Assembly (NCBI RefSeq): GCF_001042525.2
Contig: NZ_CP011921.2
Coordinates: 558,001-622,000, forward strand
Source: Francisella orientalis FNO12
GTDB taxonomy: Bacteria; Pseudomonadota; Gammaproteobacteria; Francisellales; Francisellaceae
Direction: 5' to 3'
Length of the DNA stretch: 64,000 nucleotides
Positions 9,893 to 22,187 of this stretch are shown here, in pieces (position 1 is the stretch's first letter; each line of letters opens with the position of its first letter). The position numbers were made by a program, and so were the translations under genes. The notes below the pieces were generated by a model that was given only the letters and a program-made list of their open reading frames with translations, made no database searches and was not told the origin of the DNA.

Positions 9893-10005
9893 AATTTCAC
9901 TAGTAAGTTAATAGCTTATATGAAACTATATTATGACTTTAAATTAGATTTTTTAAATTATAAAATTGAAATATGAATAAAGAAAAAATATTTAGAAAAT
10001 AAAAA

Positions 10006-10878
10006 TTACCAACCAGTAACTTCTTTAAGTTTAGAACCTAATTCAGCAGGTGATCTAGTATAAGCAATACCAGCAGCTTCAAACGCAGCGAATTTTTCTT
10101 CAGCTGTACCTTTACCACCAGAGATGATCGCACCAGCATGACCCATACGCTTTCCTGGAGGAGCTGTAACACCAGCGATATATCCGATAACTGGCTTAGT
10201 CACATTATGTTTAATATACTCAGCAGCTTCTTCTTCAGCTGTACCACCAATTTCACCGATTAAGATGATAGCTTCAGTTTGAGGATCATTCTCTAGAAGT
10301 TTGAGAGCTTCGATTTGGTTCATACCAGGGATTGGATCTCCACCTATACCGATACAAGTAGATTGACCAAAGCCTAACTTAGTAGTTTGAGCAACTGCTT
10401 CATAAGTTAGAGTACCAGAACGAGAAATGATGCCAACTTTACCTGGTTGGTGAATATGACCAGGCATAATACCAATTTTACATTGACCTGGAGTGATTAC
10501 ACCAGGACAGTTAGGACCAACAACTTGTACATCTTTACCTTTTAAGTATTCTTTAACTACTAACATATCTAGAGTAGGAACACCTTCAGTAATGATTATA
10601 ACTAACTTAACACCAGAATCGATAGCTTCGATAGCAGAATCTTTTACAAACGGAGCTGGTACATAGATTACAGATGCATCCGCACCAGTAGCTGCAACAG
10701 CTTCAGCCATTGTGTTAAAAACTGGTCTGTCTAAGTGAGTAGTACCACCTTTACCAGGAGTTACACCACCTACGATATTTGTACCATAAGCAATAGCTTG
10801 CTCAGAGTGGAAAGTACCGTTTTTACCAGTAAAACCTTGTACTAAAACTTTTGTATTTTTATCAACTAATACGCTCAT
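10006..10878 (-). CDS. sucD: Succinate-CoA ligase, ADP/GDP-forming, alpha subunit
   Basis: TCA-cycle enzyme subunit (290 residues, normal) that with SucC converts succinyl-CoA plus phosphate and NDP to succinate and NTP. It has the CoA-binding Rossmann start [38 protein letters not shown], the [10 protein letters not shown] loop, [10 protein letters not shown] and the active-site His segment [13 protein letters not shown] (about residue 246), which is phosphorylated in catalysis. It follows sucC by 31 nt on the same strand, so the two form one operon. Codon use is visibly more uniform and less AT-extreme than neighbouring pseudogenes, as expected of a highly expressed gene. Confidence 0.98.
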   Translation of the reverse strand: MSVLVDKNTKVLVQGFTGKNGTFHSEQAIAYGTNIVGGVTPGKGGTTHLDRPVFNTMAEAVAATGADASVIYVPAPFVKDSAIEAIDSGVKLVIIITEGVPTLDMLVVKEYLKGKDVQVVGPNCPGVITPGQCKIGIMPGHIHQPGKVGIISRSGTLTYEAVAQTTKLGFGQSTCIGIGGDPIPGMNQIEALKLLENDPQTEAIILIGEIGGTAEEEAAEYIKHNVTKPVIGYIAGVTAPPGKRMGHAGAIISGGKGTAEEKFAAFEAAGIAYTRSPAELGSKLKEVTGW

Positions 10879-10909
10879 TATTTAATATCCTTTTAACTGT
10901 TTTAATTTA

Positions 10910-12073
10910 TTAACCTAGTGATTTCACAACTTTATCAGCAGCATCAGCTAAACCATCAGCAGGTATCAGTTTTAAACCTGAATCAGCTAATATTTTAGCG
11001 CCTTTTTCTGCATTGTTACCTTCTAGACGAACAACTACTGGTACAGTTACGTTTACTTCTTTAACAGCTTCGATAATTGCTTCAGCGATCATATCACAAC
11101 GCACAATACCACCGAAGATGTTAATTAAAACAGCTTTTACATTTTCATCATCTAGGATTAGTTTGAAAGCTTCGATTACTCTTTCTTTAGTAGCACCACC
11201 ACCTACATCTAGGAAGTTAGTAGGCTTACCACCGTATAATTGGATAATATCCATAGTAGCCATTGCTAGACCAGCACCGTTTACCATACAACCGATGTTA
11301 CCTTCAAGAGCTACATAGTTTAGCTCATGCTCAGAAGCTTTAAGTTCTTTAGCATTTTCTTGAGATTTGTCTCTAAGAGCTAATAATTTAGGGTGTCTAT
11401 AAAGAGCATTTGAATCAAGATTGATTTTACCATCAACACAAACGATTTCGCCGTTTTCTCTAACTGCAAGAGGGTTGATTTCAAATAATGCAAAATCACA
11501 CTTAACAAATGCTTTGTAAGCACCTAGCATAGTTTTAACGAAATCATTAATTTGCTTACCTTCAAGACCAAGTTTGAAAGCTACTTCACGAGCTTGGAAT
11601 GGTTGAAGACCAACTAATGGGTCTACTTCTACTTTAAGGATTTTCTCTGGAGTGTTGTGAGCTACTTCTTCAATATCTACACCACCTTCAGTTGAAGCCA
11701 TGAATGTTACTTTACGGCTAGATCTATCAACTACCGCACCAAGGTATAACTCACGAGTAACAGGATATACATCTTCAAATACACCTACAGAATTAACTGG
11801 CTGACCTTCAGCATCAGTTTGGAAAGTAACAAGATTTGTACCGATTAAGCTTTCTGCTACTTCACGAGCTTCTTGAGATGATTTAACAACTTTCACACCA
11901 CCCGCTTTACCACGACCACCAGCATGTACCTGAGCTTTAACCACAGCAAATTTACCACCAAGTTGGTCAAATGCTTGAGCAGCTTCATTTGGGTTATGAG
12001 CTACGATACCTTTTTGAACTTTTAGACCATAGCTTTCTAAAAGATCTTTAGCTTGATATTCATGTAAGTTCAT
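10910..12073 (-). CDS. sucC: Succinate-CoA ligase, ADP-forming, beta subunit
   Basis: Beta subunit of succinyl-CoA synthetase (387 residues, normal), carrying the ATP-grasp nucleotide-binding domain at the N-terminus and the CoA-ligase domain at the C-terminus. Landmarks are [33 protein letters not shown] (grasp loop, about residues 46-61), [39 protein letters not shown] and [21 protein letters not shown] precedes the ATG at a good distance. It is first gene of the sucCD operon. In many bacteria sucCD follows the 2-oxoglutarate dehydrogenase genes; here the upstream neighbour is an unrelated divergent membrane-protein gene. Confidence 0.98.
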   Translation of the reverse strand: MNLHEYQAKDLLESYGLKVQKGIVAHNPNEAAQAFDQLGGKFAVVKAQVHAGGRGKAGGVKVVKSSQEAREVAESLIGTNLVTFQTDAEGQPVNSVGVFEDVYPVTRELYLGAVVDRSSRKVTFMASTEGGVDIEEVAHNTPEKILKVEVDPLVGLQPFQAREVAFKLGLEGKQINDFVKTMLGAYKAFVKCDFALFEINPLAVRENGEIVCVDGKINLDSNALYRHPKLLALRDKSQENAKELKASEHELNYVALEGNIGCMVNGAGLAMATMDIIQLYGGKPTNFLDVGGGATKERVIEAFKLILDDENVKAVLINIFGGIVRCDMIAEAIIEAVKEVNVTVPVVVRLEGNNAEKGAKILADSGLKLIPADGLADAADKVVKSLG

Positions 12074-12415
12074 TGATTTTCTTCCTTATTTGATCGTTTG
12101 ACAAAATTTTTGTTAAATAACATCTCAAATAATAACTCATTTACGCTATTTTTTCTAATAAAAAACAGAATTTAAACTTAAAGAATAGGATATATGAAAA
12201 CTCTTTAGCTAAAGCATGTAATAGAGTACTCAATATCATTGATTTTATCGTCTATAAGTATTTTGCTTATGGTGGTGTTACATTTTACTTAAAGTAAATA
12301 TAATTTTTACTAAAACTCTCGAATGCTGAAAGATTAGTCCTAAAAAAGTCGTTAATAAAATGCAATTATAGTAATATTATTTGGTAAATTTAAAAATAAA
12401 ATAAGGTGATTGGGA
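12074..12415. other. Divergent intergenic region, sucC / 12416 gene
   Basis: A 342-base gap that must hold promoters for sucCD (minus) and the membrane-protein gene (plus). It is very AT-rich. On the minus strand a TATTAT-like element lies about 60 nt before sucC; on the plus strand several TA-rich boxes lie between 12360 and 12400. None is a convincing full sigma-70 promoter by eye. No hairpin followed by a T-run, no riboswitch-like fold and no residual coding frame were seen. Confidence 0.4.
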
Positions 12416-14338
12416 ATGTTTGATTACATATTTAATAAAATTAAATCGACTATTTTTTCTAAACTCACGCCTGCACAATTGTTAATTACATCAGTATTAG
12501 CGTTTGTGTTTGGTTTTATTCCGGGAATCTCATACTCACCATTACTCTTTGTAGCAGTAATAACATTGGTGGTGATTCTTAGGATAAATATTGGTGTGTT
12601 TGTATTTATTGCGATTATCGCAAAAGCACTTTTATTTTTGCTGGAGATTATTAGCTTCTCATTCGGACAGTTTTTGCTAGATGGTTTTACACAACCGATT
12701 TTCAAGGCTATGGTTAATACGCCAGTCTTAGCCTATGCAGGGTTTGATTACTATCTTGTTGCAGGAGGATTTGTTTTAGCAATAATTTTAGGTGTTATAT
12801 TTGGCCTTATTATTGCCAAGATATATAAAAACATAATTGCAAAAATGTCGTCTATTCAGTCAGGTACAGAACTATATAACAAAATTACCAAGAATTTTTT
12901 TGTTAAGGTAGCTAGCTGGATTTTCTTAGGTAAGAATATTGCAAAAGTTGACTGGGTTGAAATGCAAAATCGCAAATTTAGACAGCCATTTAGATTAACA
13001 GGAATTGTTCTTGTGGCTTTAATTATTGCGACTTTGATATATTCTCCTAAGCTTTTAGAAATATCAATGGTATCAAATATCATTAAGCAACAGTTGACTA
13101 AAGCAAATGGAGCAACAGTAGATTATCAATCGTTAAGTTTAGATTTTACAAATGCAAGTCTTGATATTAAAGGTTTAGGCGTGACAGATCCAAAAAATCT
13201 TGATAAGGATAGATTCTATGCTAAAAATGTGAATGCAAGTCTAAATATTTCAAATTTACTTACTAGACAATTAACACTAAAAAATGTGATAGTTACTGGT
13301 GTATCTTTGGATAAACAAAGAGCTAAGAAAGCTAGCTTATACATCAATACTAAAGCAACACCTAAAAATGGTGCTAGTATAAACTCAGAAGAATTCAAGA
13401 AGAAAGCTATAGAAAGTATTGGTAAGGCAAGTCAAAACTTACAACAGGTAGATCTTCAAAAGTTAGAAGCTAATGCAAAACAAACTAAAGAAGTTGCTAA
13501 TGGTATTAAGCAAGCAGCAGAGTTCTTATCAAACTTAAGTTCTAGTAGTGAGGATGATACAACTGGTGCTAAACAGGCAGGATCAGTTACACCAAAGCAA
13601 CAAGCTAAAGTATATGGTTACGCGAATGTAAAAAATGAAATGCTTCGTGATAAGTATCCTAGTTTTGTAATTCAAAACTTTGATATAAAAGGTTATCAAA
13701 ATGCAGGTACTACCTACGATGCTAATATAACTAACATATCAACAAATCCTGTGTTATTGGGCCAGCCAACAGTAATTAATGTTAAATCTGTGAATAATAG
13801 TGATATTGATGTTAGCGTAGTTGTTTCAAATAAGCTAAATGTTGATAATACTGTCAAGTTCAATTTGCAGAATGTAGCAGGTAAAGCAATTAAAGGTTTG
13901 AATATTCAGGGGGTTAATATAGATGCTAATAGCTTAACAGTATCTGGTCAAGGAACGTGGCAGTTTAGCGGAGTAAGAAATATAATGTTCAATATACCTC
14001 TGCAGCTAAAATTTGATATTGTAAGTGTTAGCTTTAACCAGTTTACTCAGAAAATTCCTAGCTTAACATTAAATGGTGTTATCACTGGTGATTTGAATAA
14101 ACTTGACTTTAGTGTTGATGCCTCTTCTTTGAAGAATCTATTGAATGTCGATACAGTCAAAAATGTTGCTAGTCAAGTTGCTAAGCAAGCAGGTTTAGAT
14201 AGGAAAGCACAACAAATTATTAACAACACCAAGATTAATGGTAAGTCTATTCAGGATTTAAATGCAAATGACATCAAAAAAATTAATAAAAAGGATGTTC
14301 AAAATATAGCTTCTCAGTTTGGAATCAAAATTAATTGA
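12416..14338 (+). CDS. Large membrane-anchored protein, TIGR03546/TIGR03545-like with AsmA-like periplasmic part
   Basis: A 640-residue protein in two parts. The first 155 residues are very hydrophobic with about four membrane helices and the motif LTPAQLLITSVLAFVFGFIPG, like the TIGR03546 family. Another helix lies near residues 192-210, followed by about 430 mostly periplasmic residues rich in Asn, Lys and beta-prone segments, with repeated 'LDIKGLGVTDPKNL', 'LNISNLLTRQLTLKNVIVTG' type strands resembling AsmA/TIGR03545 proteins that bridge membranes. A helical segment near 320-370 may be coiled coil. In other bacteria these two families are usually separate adjacent genes, so this looks like a fusion. 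ATG 12416 is chosen over TTG 12410 because AAGGTG then sits 7 nt upstream. Function unknown. Confidence 0.65.
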   Translation: MFDYIFNKIKSTIFSKLTPAQLLITSVLAFVFGFIPGISYSPLLFVAVITLVVILRINIGVFVFIAIIAKALLFLLEIISFSFGQFLLDGFTQPIFKAMVNTPVLAYAGFDYYLVAGGFVLAIILGVIFGLIIAKIYKNIIAKMSSIQSGTELYNKITKNFFVKVASWIFLGKNIAKVDWVEMQNRKFRQPFRLTGIVLVALIIATLIYSPKLLEISMVSNIIKQQLTKANGATVDYQSLSLDFTNASLDIKGLGVTDPKNLDKDRFYAKNVNASLNISNLLTRQLTLKNVIVTGVSLDKQRAKKASLYINTKATPKNGASINSEEFKKKAIESIGKASQNLQQVDLQKLEANAKQTKEVANGIKQAAEFLSNLSSSSEDDTTGAKQAGSVTPKQQAKVYGYANVKNEMLRDKYPSFVIQNFDIKGYQNAGTTYDANITNISTNPVLLGQPTVINVKSVNNSDIDVSVVVSNKLNVDNTVKFNLQNVAGKAIKGLNIQGVNIDANSLTVSGQGTWQFSGVRNIMFNIPLQLKFDIVSVSFNQFTQKIPSLTLNGVITGDLNKLDFSVDASSLKNLLNVDTVKNVASQVAKQAGLDRKAQQIINNTKINGKSIQDLNANDIKKINKKDVQNIASQFGIKIN

Positions 14339-14538
14339 TAAATTTATTTATAGTCAGCTTTCTATTAGAATCTATTTAGCAAATTAACTTATATGATGCT
14401 TGCATATTTCTATAGTACTCTTTGTTAGAATATTTATTTATAGAGTTCAAATAGTTTTATTTTTTTATTATGATGTTACAATAAATGCCTAGATACTAGG
14501 TTTAGTACTACATTTTACTCATAAAAAAGAGAATAGTT

Positions 14539-15326
14539 TTGAGAAGGTTTATTATATCTATATTGAGTATCTTAGGCTTAATGCTATCTAGTTGTGCTAA
14601 TCAACAAGTTGAGACTAGGCCAACTACCTCTGTAGATGATGTGCTATTGACAAAAAGTGAAGATACTAGATCGTATGCAGAAGTGATAGCAATTCCTATG
14701 GTAATGAGTAGTCTATTGGATGACAAATCCACTCCTAGAGTTGGTCCAAAAAATGCTAAAAAAGCAGTAGTTGTATTCTTTGACTATGCATGTGGCAAAT
14801 GTGTGCGCAAATATCAAAAGAAATGAATAAGCTAATTAAAGAAAATCCAGATACAGAATTTATCTTTAAGGCATATCCTTCATTAAAAAGAGATGCTAAA
14901 GTTGCAAATTATGCGACGTTAGTTGCTAATGAAGCGTATCTTCAAGGTGGATCAGAATTGTTTTTAGCATACAACAAAGCAATTTTCTCACAGCGTGAGA
15001 GTAGTGGTCGTTTGACAAATGCAGATGTCGTGAATGCTGCTAAACGACTTGGAATTAAAGTCGATGATAATAATCTTAAGCAGAAGGCGGCTACTGAAGA
15101 ACTTGAAACAAGAAAGCTAGGCAAGCTAATTGGATTCCATGGCTCTCACGCATTTATAGTCCTTCCTACTGATTTAGCAAATATGAGTGCTGAGCAGCTT
15201 GAGAGTAATGCGGATAAAATATATGTAATTTCTGACAAACAAACAAATTCTGTAACAGATGATTATCAAGAGGCTGTAAAATGGTCAGCATCAAAAATTC
15301 AAACACAGCTTAAAAGTATGAAGTAG
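14539..15326 (+). pseudogene. DsbA/thioredoxin-fold lipoprotein, frameshifted at the active site
   Basis: A periplasmic thiol-disulfide oxidoreductase-like lipoprotein, about 262 codons. The TTG start (14539) gives a lipoprotein signal peptide RRFIISILSILGLMLSSC with lipid attachment at Cys. The thioredoxin strand AVVVFFDYACGKC carries a CxxC (CGKC). Immediately after it the frame shifts: a TGTGTG run at 14800-14805 appears to hold one extra TG, and the protein continues in another frame as AQISKEMNKLIKENPDTEF to the C-terminus (QTQLKSMK). The cis-Pro region is approximated by FHGSHAFIVLP. GAGA about 7 nt before the TTG could serve as ribosome site. Confidence 0.75.
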
Positions 15327-15337
15327 AGATCGTAATA

Positions 15338-16312
15338 TTATCCAAATACTTCTAGAGCTTTTAAGAAAGTATCTACGTTAGCATCTTTTTTAGTTGCATT
15401 TTCACTTAAATAGCGACGGAAGATTTTGGCATTAGGCAAACCATTAAATAAGTTTAATGTGTGTTTCGTTGTATTGTTAAGTCTCATATTGGGATCATTA
15501 CTTAACTGGATTTTTATGTATTCAGCCATTTCATAAGCTACTTCAAGTGGAGATATATCCTTGATCGGATGATTATAAAACAAATTATCAAAATCCTTAA
15601 ATAACATAGGGTTATGATAAGCCTCGCGACCAATCATTACACTATCTACATGCTTTAAGTGTTCTTGGGTATCTTCTATGGTTGTGATACCACCGTTGAT
15701 GCCTAGTTCAAGATTTGGGAAATCTTTTTTAATATTATAAACAATATCATATTTTAGCTCAGGAATGGTTCTATTTTCTTTGGGAGATAGACCATTAAGC
15801 CAACCTTTGCGAGCATGAATACAAAGATAATCAACACCAGCTTGTACTTGTTTATTAACGAAGTTGTACAAATCCTTATAACTGTCATTATAATCATAGC
15901 CAATACGACATTTTACAGAAATGGGTATATCTAAATTATCCTTCATAGCTTTGACACAATCTGCTACAAGTTCAGGCTCTGCCATTAAAGATAAGCCAAA
16001 ATTACCTTTTTTAACTCTTTCACTAGGGCAACCTACGTTTATATTAATTTCATTGTAGCCAAGACTTTGTGCAAGTTTGCCGCATGTTATAAAATCTTCT
16101 AGGACACATCCTCCAAGCTGTAATGTAACAGGATTTTCTTCAGGATTATATTTTAATAAGAAATCTTTATTGCCGTGTATTATGGCATTCAAGGTAATCA
16201 TCTCTGTATATAACATAGTATGCTTTGTTATTAGACGCATCATATAGCGATAGTGCTTATCCGTCCAATCTAGCATTGGAGCAATACATATTTTTCTATC
16301 AGTGACTTTCAT
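15338..16312 (-). CDS. dusA: tRNA-dihydrouridine(20/20a) synthase
   Basis: FMN enzyme that reduces uridines 20 and 20a in the tRNA D-loop with NADPH. The 324-residue length and motifs fit DusA rather than DusB or DusC: ICIAPMLDWTDKHYRYMMR at the N-terminus, LYTEMITLNAI, VTLQLGG, ININVGCPSERVKKGNFG with the catalytic Cys (about residue 96), VKCRIGYD, CIHARKGWLNGLSPKENR (a DusA-typical segment), LGINGGI and DSVMIGREAYHNP. ATG 16312 is the natural start. It is convergent with the lipoprotein pseudogene, 11 nt away. Intact. Confidence 0.95.
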   Translation of the reverse strand: MKVTDRKICIAPMLDWTDKHYRYMMRLITKHTMLYTEMITLNAIIHGNKDFLLKYNPEENPVTLQLGGCVLEDFITCGKLAQSLGYNEININVGCPSERVKKGNFGLSLMAEPELVADCVKAMKDNLDIPISVKCRIGYDYNDSYKDLYNFVNKQVQAGVDYLCIHARKGWLNGLSPKENRTIPELKYDIVYNIKKDFPNLELGINGGITTIEDTQEHLKHVDSVMIGREAYHNPMLFKDFDNLFYNHPIKDISPLEVAYEMAEYIKIQLSNDPNMRLNNTTKHTLNLFNGLPNAKIFRRYLSENATKKDANVDTFLKALEVFG

Positions 16313-16346
16313 TTAATTGTGTAGCAAGAAATTGAATTATGGGTAA

Positions 16347-17147
16347 TTATAATGGATCATCATCAAAAGTTAAGCGATGAATGATACTATCTATTTGAGT
16401 ACGATATTTTTCTGTGTCTTTTGAGTATCTACTGTATTGGGGGTTTGATCTGTCATACAGCCAGTTAGCTAAATCCCAACCATAAGTTGTTGTAAAACAA
16501 AGTTTACCGAATTCTGTTAGATTAAACTCTGCTTGAGTTTGTAAACATCCTGTCATAAAAACATCAGCATAAGTTTGCAAAATAGGGTAGTCTTTATTCG
16601 GGAATTCAGCATCTTTGAAGTCTTTAACATACATCCAATAGTCGCCTTTGGGTAAGCTTTTGATACCTAGCGGAACAATGTCTTTGTGTGGTATTTTTAC
16701 ACGACAGTATGATGCTTCTCTTAAATCTGTTGCCGAAATATCAGATGCGTTAGCTTGGTAATATATTGCATTCATTACATAGCCCTTATTTGGCACAGCT
16801 AATAAAAATGTAGCATGGGATTTATCACCACGTGATGCCCATAACCTTTCAAAACCACTAACGATTACAGGCGCTGCATAAGTTGCTTCGGGGACAGTTA
16901 TTTGTCGAGAATCTTTATTCATCAAACTTCCATAGCCAATAACATAGTTATTTCTTTTTGAACTGACCTTAGGGCGACAATTTAAGCTGTTTTCAGGTGT
17001 TTGAGATAGCTTACTTTGTTCTAGTATTCTAAGTTCACTTTGGTGAATTGACTCAGCTTTTTGTATTCCCGACTTCTTTCCGATCAGAAAACTAGAAGCA
17101 ATTACAACAATTAACAATACTACTACTAAAATATTTTTCTTTTTCAA
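16347..17147 (-). CDS. Membrane-anchored gamma-glutamylcyclotransferase-like protein
   Basis: A 266-residue protein with an N-terminal membrane anchor (residues about 5-23, NILVVVLLIVVIASSFLIG) after a Lys-rich start, so the bulk lies in the periplasm. The catalytic-fold signature is VIGYGSLMNKDSR (about residues 69-81), the YGSL substrate loop of GGCT-like proteins, followed by VSGFERLWASRG and the conserved acidic/aromatic LREASYCRV whose Glu could be the catalytic acid. Family members cyclise gamma-glutamyl groups to 5-oxoproline. The start is TTG at 17147; no ATG is available nearby. A periplasmic location is unusual for this fold. Transcribed away from gyrB. Confidence 0.7.
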   Translation of the reverse strand: MKKKNILVVVLLIVVIASSFLIGKKSGIQKAESIHQSELRILEQSKLSQTPENSLNCRPKVSSKRNNYVIGYGSLMNKDSRQITVPEATYAAPVIVSGFERLWASRGDKSHATFLLAVPNKGYVMNAIYYQANASDISATDLREASYCRVKIPHKDIVPLGIKSLPKGDYWMYVKDFKDAEFPNKDYPILQTYADVFMTGCLQTQAEFNLTEFGKLCFTTTYGWDLANWLYDRSNPQYSRYSKDTEKYRTQIDSIIHRLTFDDDPL

Positions 17148-17248
17148 GGTTCTAAAACTTGCTTTATATCTAAAGTCATAAGATTATATTAGCATTTCTA
17201 TATTAAATGAAAACCCCTGAAGGATTATTACAAGGTTACTGATCTAAA

Positions 17249-17277
17249 TTAATATAAACGTTTATTTGTGTTATAAT
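17249..17277 (+). promoter_or_regulatory. Sigma-70 promoter of gyrB
   Basis: TTAATA (17249-17254), a 17-nt spacer and a perfect TATAAT (17272-17277), about 49 nt before the gyrB start. Placement between the divergent 17147 gene and gyrB supports it. Confidence 0.65.
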
Positions 17278-17292
17278 GTCATGTGGTTGTAG

Positions 17293-19737
<2,445 letters not shown>

Positions 19738-19862
19738 TTCTAACTCTTCTTTTGCTTCTACATTTTTTTAAATTTTAACAAAAATTAATTTATCTACAGC
19801 AAATTAAAAAACTATAATCTTTCGTAAATTTTAAAGCGCAAAAAACTTAGTGGAGTTTATAG

Positions 19863-20726
19863 ATGTTAGATATTAATTTAAAGATTGGTTTAGCTGAGAT
19901 GTTAAAAGGTGGTGTTATCATGGATGTCGTCAATGCCGAGCAGGCAGAGATAGCTCAACAGGCAGGTGCAGTGGCTGTGATGGCCTTAGAAAGAGTGCCG
20001 GCAGATATCCGCAAAGATGGTGGCATCGCTAGAATGTCAGATCCGAAACTGATTAAAGAAATTATGTCAGTAACTTCAATACCTGTGATGGCAAAAGCTC
20101 GTATAGGACATTTTGTTGAGGCACAGATTCTTGAGTCCTTAGGTGTTGATTTTATTGATGAAAGTGAGGTCTTAAGTCCTGCGGATGATCTTAATCATAT
20201 AGCTAAAGATAGCTTTAAAGTTCCTTTCGTATGTGGTTGTACAAATTTGGGTGAAGCTCTAAGAAGGATTGGTGAAGGTGCTGCCTTAATTAGAACAAAA
20301 GGTGAAGCTGGGACTGGTAATATTGTTGAAGCTGTTAGACAGTTAAGACAAGTTAACAAAGATATTAATTACATTAAAGGTGCTGATCAGTCAGAGCTTA
20401 TGGCTATAGCAAAAAATATGCAAGCCCCCTATGATCTGGTTAAGTATATATACAAAAATGGTAAGTTACCAGTACCAAACTTTTCTGCGGGAGGTGTGGC
20501 AACTCCATCTGATGCAGCTCTTATGATGCAACTAGGAGCTGAGTCAGTATTTGTAGGTTCTGGAATATTTAAATCAGCAGATCCTCTAAAGAGAGCTAAA
20601 GCTATAGTTAGTGCTGTTACATACTATAATGATCCAAAAATTTTAGCTGAAGTTTCTGAAGATCTTGGTGAGCCTATGACTGGTATTAATTGTGATTTTG
20701 AGAAATTCTCACAAAGAGGTTGGTAA
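19863..20726 (+). CDS. pdxS: Pyridoxal 5'-phosphate synthase, synthase subunit
   Basis: PLP is made from ribose 5-phosphate, glyceraldehyde 3-phosphate and glutamine-derived ammonia in this DXP-independent route. The 287-residue TIM barrel shows [32 protein letters not shown], the first catalytic Lys in [13 protein letters not shown] (about residue 81), [15 protein letters not shown], and the second Lys in [11 protein letters not shown] (about 149), plus [26 protein letters not shown] precedes the ATG. A TATAAT at 19813-19818 could be the -10 element, with only a weak -35. pdxT follows 3 nt later, so the two subunits are co-translated. Confidence 0.98.
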   Translation: MLDINLKIGLAEMLKGGVIMDVVNAEQAEIAQQAGAVAVMALERVPADIRKDGGIARMSDPKLIKEIMSVTSIPVMAKARIGHFVEAQILESLGVDFIDESEVLSPADDLNHIAKDSFKVPFVCGCTNLGEALRRIGEGAALIRTKGEAGTGNIVEAVRQLRQVNKDINYIKGADQSELMAIAKNMQAPYDLVKYIYKNGKLPVPNFSAGGVATPSDAALMMQLGAESVFVGSGIFKSADPLKRAKAIVSAVTYYNDPKILAEVSEDLGEPMTGINCDFEKFSQRGW

Positions 20727-20729
20727 AAG

Positions 20730-21269
20730 ATGTCTGTGAGCGTAGGCGTACTAGCGATTCAAGGAGGATTCCACAAACATGCTGAGATGCTTGAATCTTT
20801 ATGTGCAGAAGTTAAGTTGGTCAAATTTGCAAATGATTTTGATGAAATTGATAGGCTTGTCATTCCTGGGGGGGAGAGTACGACATTATTAAATCTTTTA
20901 AATAAGCATCAAATTTTTGATAAATTACAAGATTTTTGCTTACGAAATCCAGTTTTTGGAACTTGTGCAGGTAGTATAATTTTATCAAAAGGTTCTGAGT
21001 ATTTAAGTCTTATAGATATTGAGGTAGAGAGAAATAGTTATGGTCGTCAAGTTGATAGTTTTGTGACAAACTTAAGTTTTATGAATAATTCTATCAAAGC
21101 TATATTTATTAGAGCCCCAAAATTTACTGGAGTGGGCGATAATGTTGAGATATTAGCTAAAATTGATAATTCTCCTGTACTAGTTAGGCAGGATAATATT
21201 TTAGTAAGTAGTTTTCATCCTGAATTGACTGAAGATTATTCAGTACATAAGTACTTTCTAAATATGTAG
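20730..21269 (+). CDS. pdxT: Pyridoxal 5'-phosphate synthase, glutaminase subunit
   Basis: Class-I glutaminase that supplies ammonia to PdxS. The 179-residue protein starts VGVLAIQGGFHKHAEML, has the conserved PGGESTT (about 46-52), the nucleophile Cys79 in FGTCAGS, the arginine-containing IFIRAPKF and the His/Glu pair in SSFHPELTED near the C-terminus. The catalytic triad is therefore complete. Usual family length is 185-200, so it is slightly short at the C-terminus but ends with the normal helix (HKYFLNM). AAAAGATG overlap region gives little ribosome site of its own; translation is probably coupled to pdxS. Confidence 0.96.
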   Translation: MSVSVGVLAIQGGFHKHAEMLESLCAEVKLVKFANDFDEIDRLVIPGGESTTLLNLLNKHQIFDKLQDFCLRNPVFGTCAGSIILSKGSEYLSLIDIEVERNSYGRQVDSFVTNLSFMNNSIKAIFIRAPKFTGVGDNVEILAKIDNSPVLVRQDNILVSSFHPELTEDYSVHKYFLNM

Positions 21270-21271
21270 TT

Positions 21272-22096
21272 TTATTTCTGACACTTTTTACAAAAAAATG
21301 TGTTTCTTTGGGCTATCACCAAGCTTTCAATTTTAGTACTACAGATGAGACAGTTTTGATTAGCTCTACCATAAACATTGAGTTGTTGAGTGAAATAACC
21401 GGGTTTACCTTCTATATTTTTATAGTCCTTGAGTGTTGTACCACCTTCGGCAATTGCTTTATCAAGTATTTTCTTAATTGAAGTTACAAGCCTCTCAGCT
21501 TCTTTTTTTGTGATGGAGTTAGAAGCTCTTGTGGGTAAGATATTACTATCAAATAATGCTTCACTAGCATATATATTTCCTACGCCAACAACTATGCTAT
21601 TATCCATTATAGTTTGTTTGATCTTTCTAGTCGTTTTCTTTAATTTAGATATCAAATATTCAGCATTGAAATCATCTGTTAAAGGTTCAACTCCATGAGC
21701 GGCTAAAACTTTGTGTTCTAGTGGCATCTTATTAGTATTGACTAACCAGTATCCAAATTTACGCGGGTCATTATAAACTAGATTTAAGTTGTTAGAAAAT
21801 TCTAAAATAATGTGGTCATGTTTTATCTTGTTGTATTCAAAAGTATTTACAATTTTAACGACACCTGACATACCTAGATGAATAATTAACTGTAAGTTAT
21901 CTTCTAGAATAATAATTAAATGCTTACCTCTTCTTTGGATATCCTTTATAACTTTGTTTTTTAGTAATAGAAGTTGAGCTTTATCTATGGGATAGCGAAG
22001 CTTATCAGTATTTATCTGTACACTTTTAATCTTTTTGCTAATAATATTTTTGGTTAAACCTCTTTTGACAGTCTCTACTTCAGGAAGTTCAGGCAT
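21272..22096 (-). CDS. mutM: Formamidopyrimidine-DNA glycosylase
   Basis: Base-excision repair glycosylase/AP lyase removing 8-oxoguanine and formamidopyrimidines. The true start is ATG 22096, giving [14 protein letters not shown], because the N-terminal Pro becomes the catalytic nucleophile after Met removal and Glu3 is the general acid; a longer reading from 22141 would bury it. The 274-residue protein has the Lys of the beta-strand RYPIDKAQ region, the helix-two-turn-helix ending [13 protein letters not shown], and a C-terminal zinc finger with CLICSTK and CKKCQK. It is tail-to-tail with pdxT, only 2 nt apart. Confidence 0.96.
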   Translation of the reverse strand: MPELPEVETVKRGLTKNIISKKIKSVQINTDKLRYPIDKAQLLLLKNKVIKDIQRRGKHLIIILEDNLQLIIHLGMSGVVKIVNTFEYNKIKHDHIILEFSNNLNLVYNDPRKFGYWLVNTNKMPLEHKVLAAHGVEPLTDDFNAEYLISKLKKTTRKIKQTIMDNSIVVGVGNIYASEALFDSNILPTRASNSITKKEAERLVTSIKKILDKAIAEGGTTLKDYKNIEGKPGYFTQQLNVYGRANQNCLICSTKIESLVIAQRNTFFCKKCQK

Positions 22097-22187
22097 AAAT
22101 TTAATATTACTATAAAAATTAAGGTTACTATATGATAACATAATAGATTATCTATAAGCTTATATTACAATTAATACTGGTATAAAA

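Noticed and set aside
11013-11318. 101-codon ORF on the plus strand inside sucC
   Set aside because: It is the antisense shadow of a highly conserved gene; no ribosome site and a biased composition.
13083-13400. Asn/Lys-rich repeats in the 12416 protein as possible amyloid or repeat domain
   Set aside because: No regular period could be found; the composition follows from the AT-rich codon usage.
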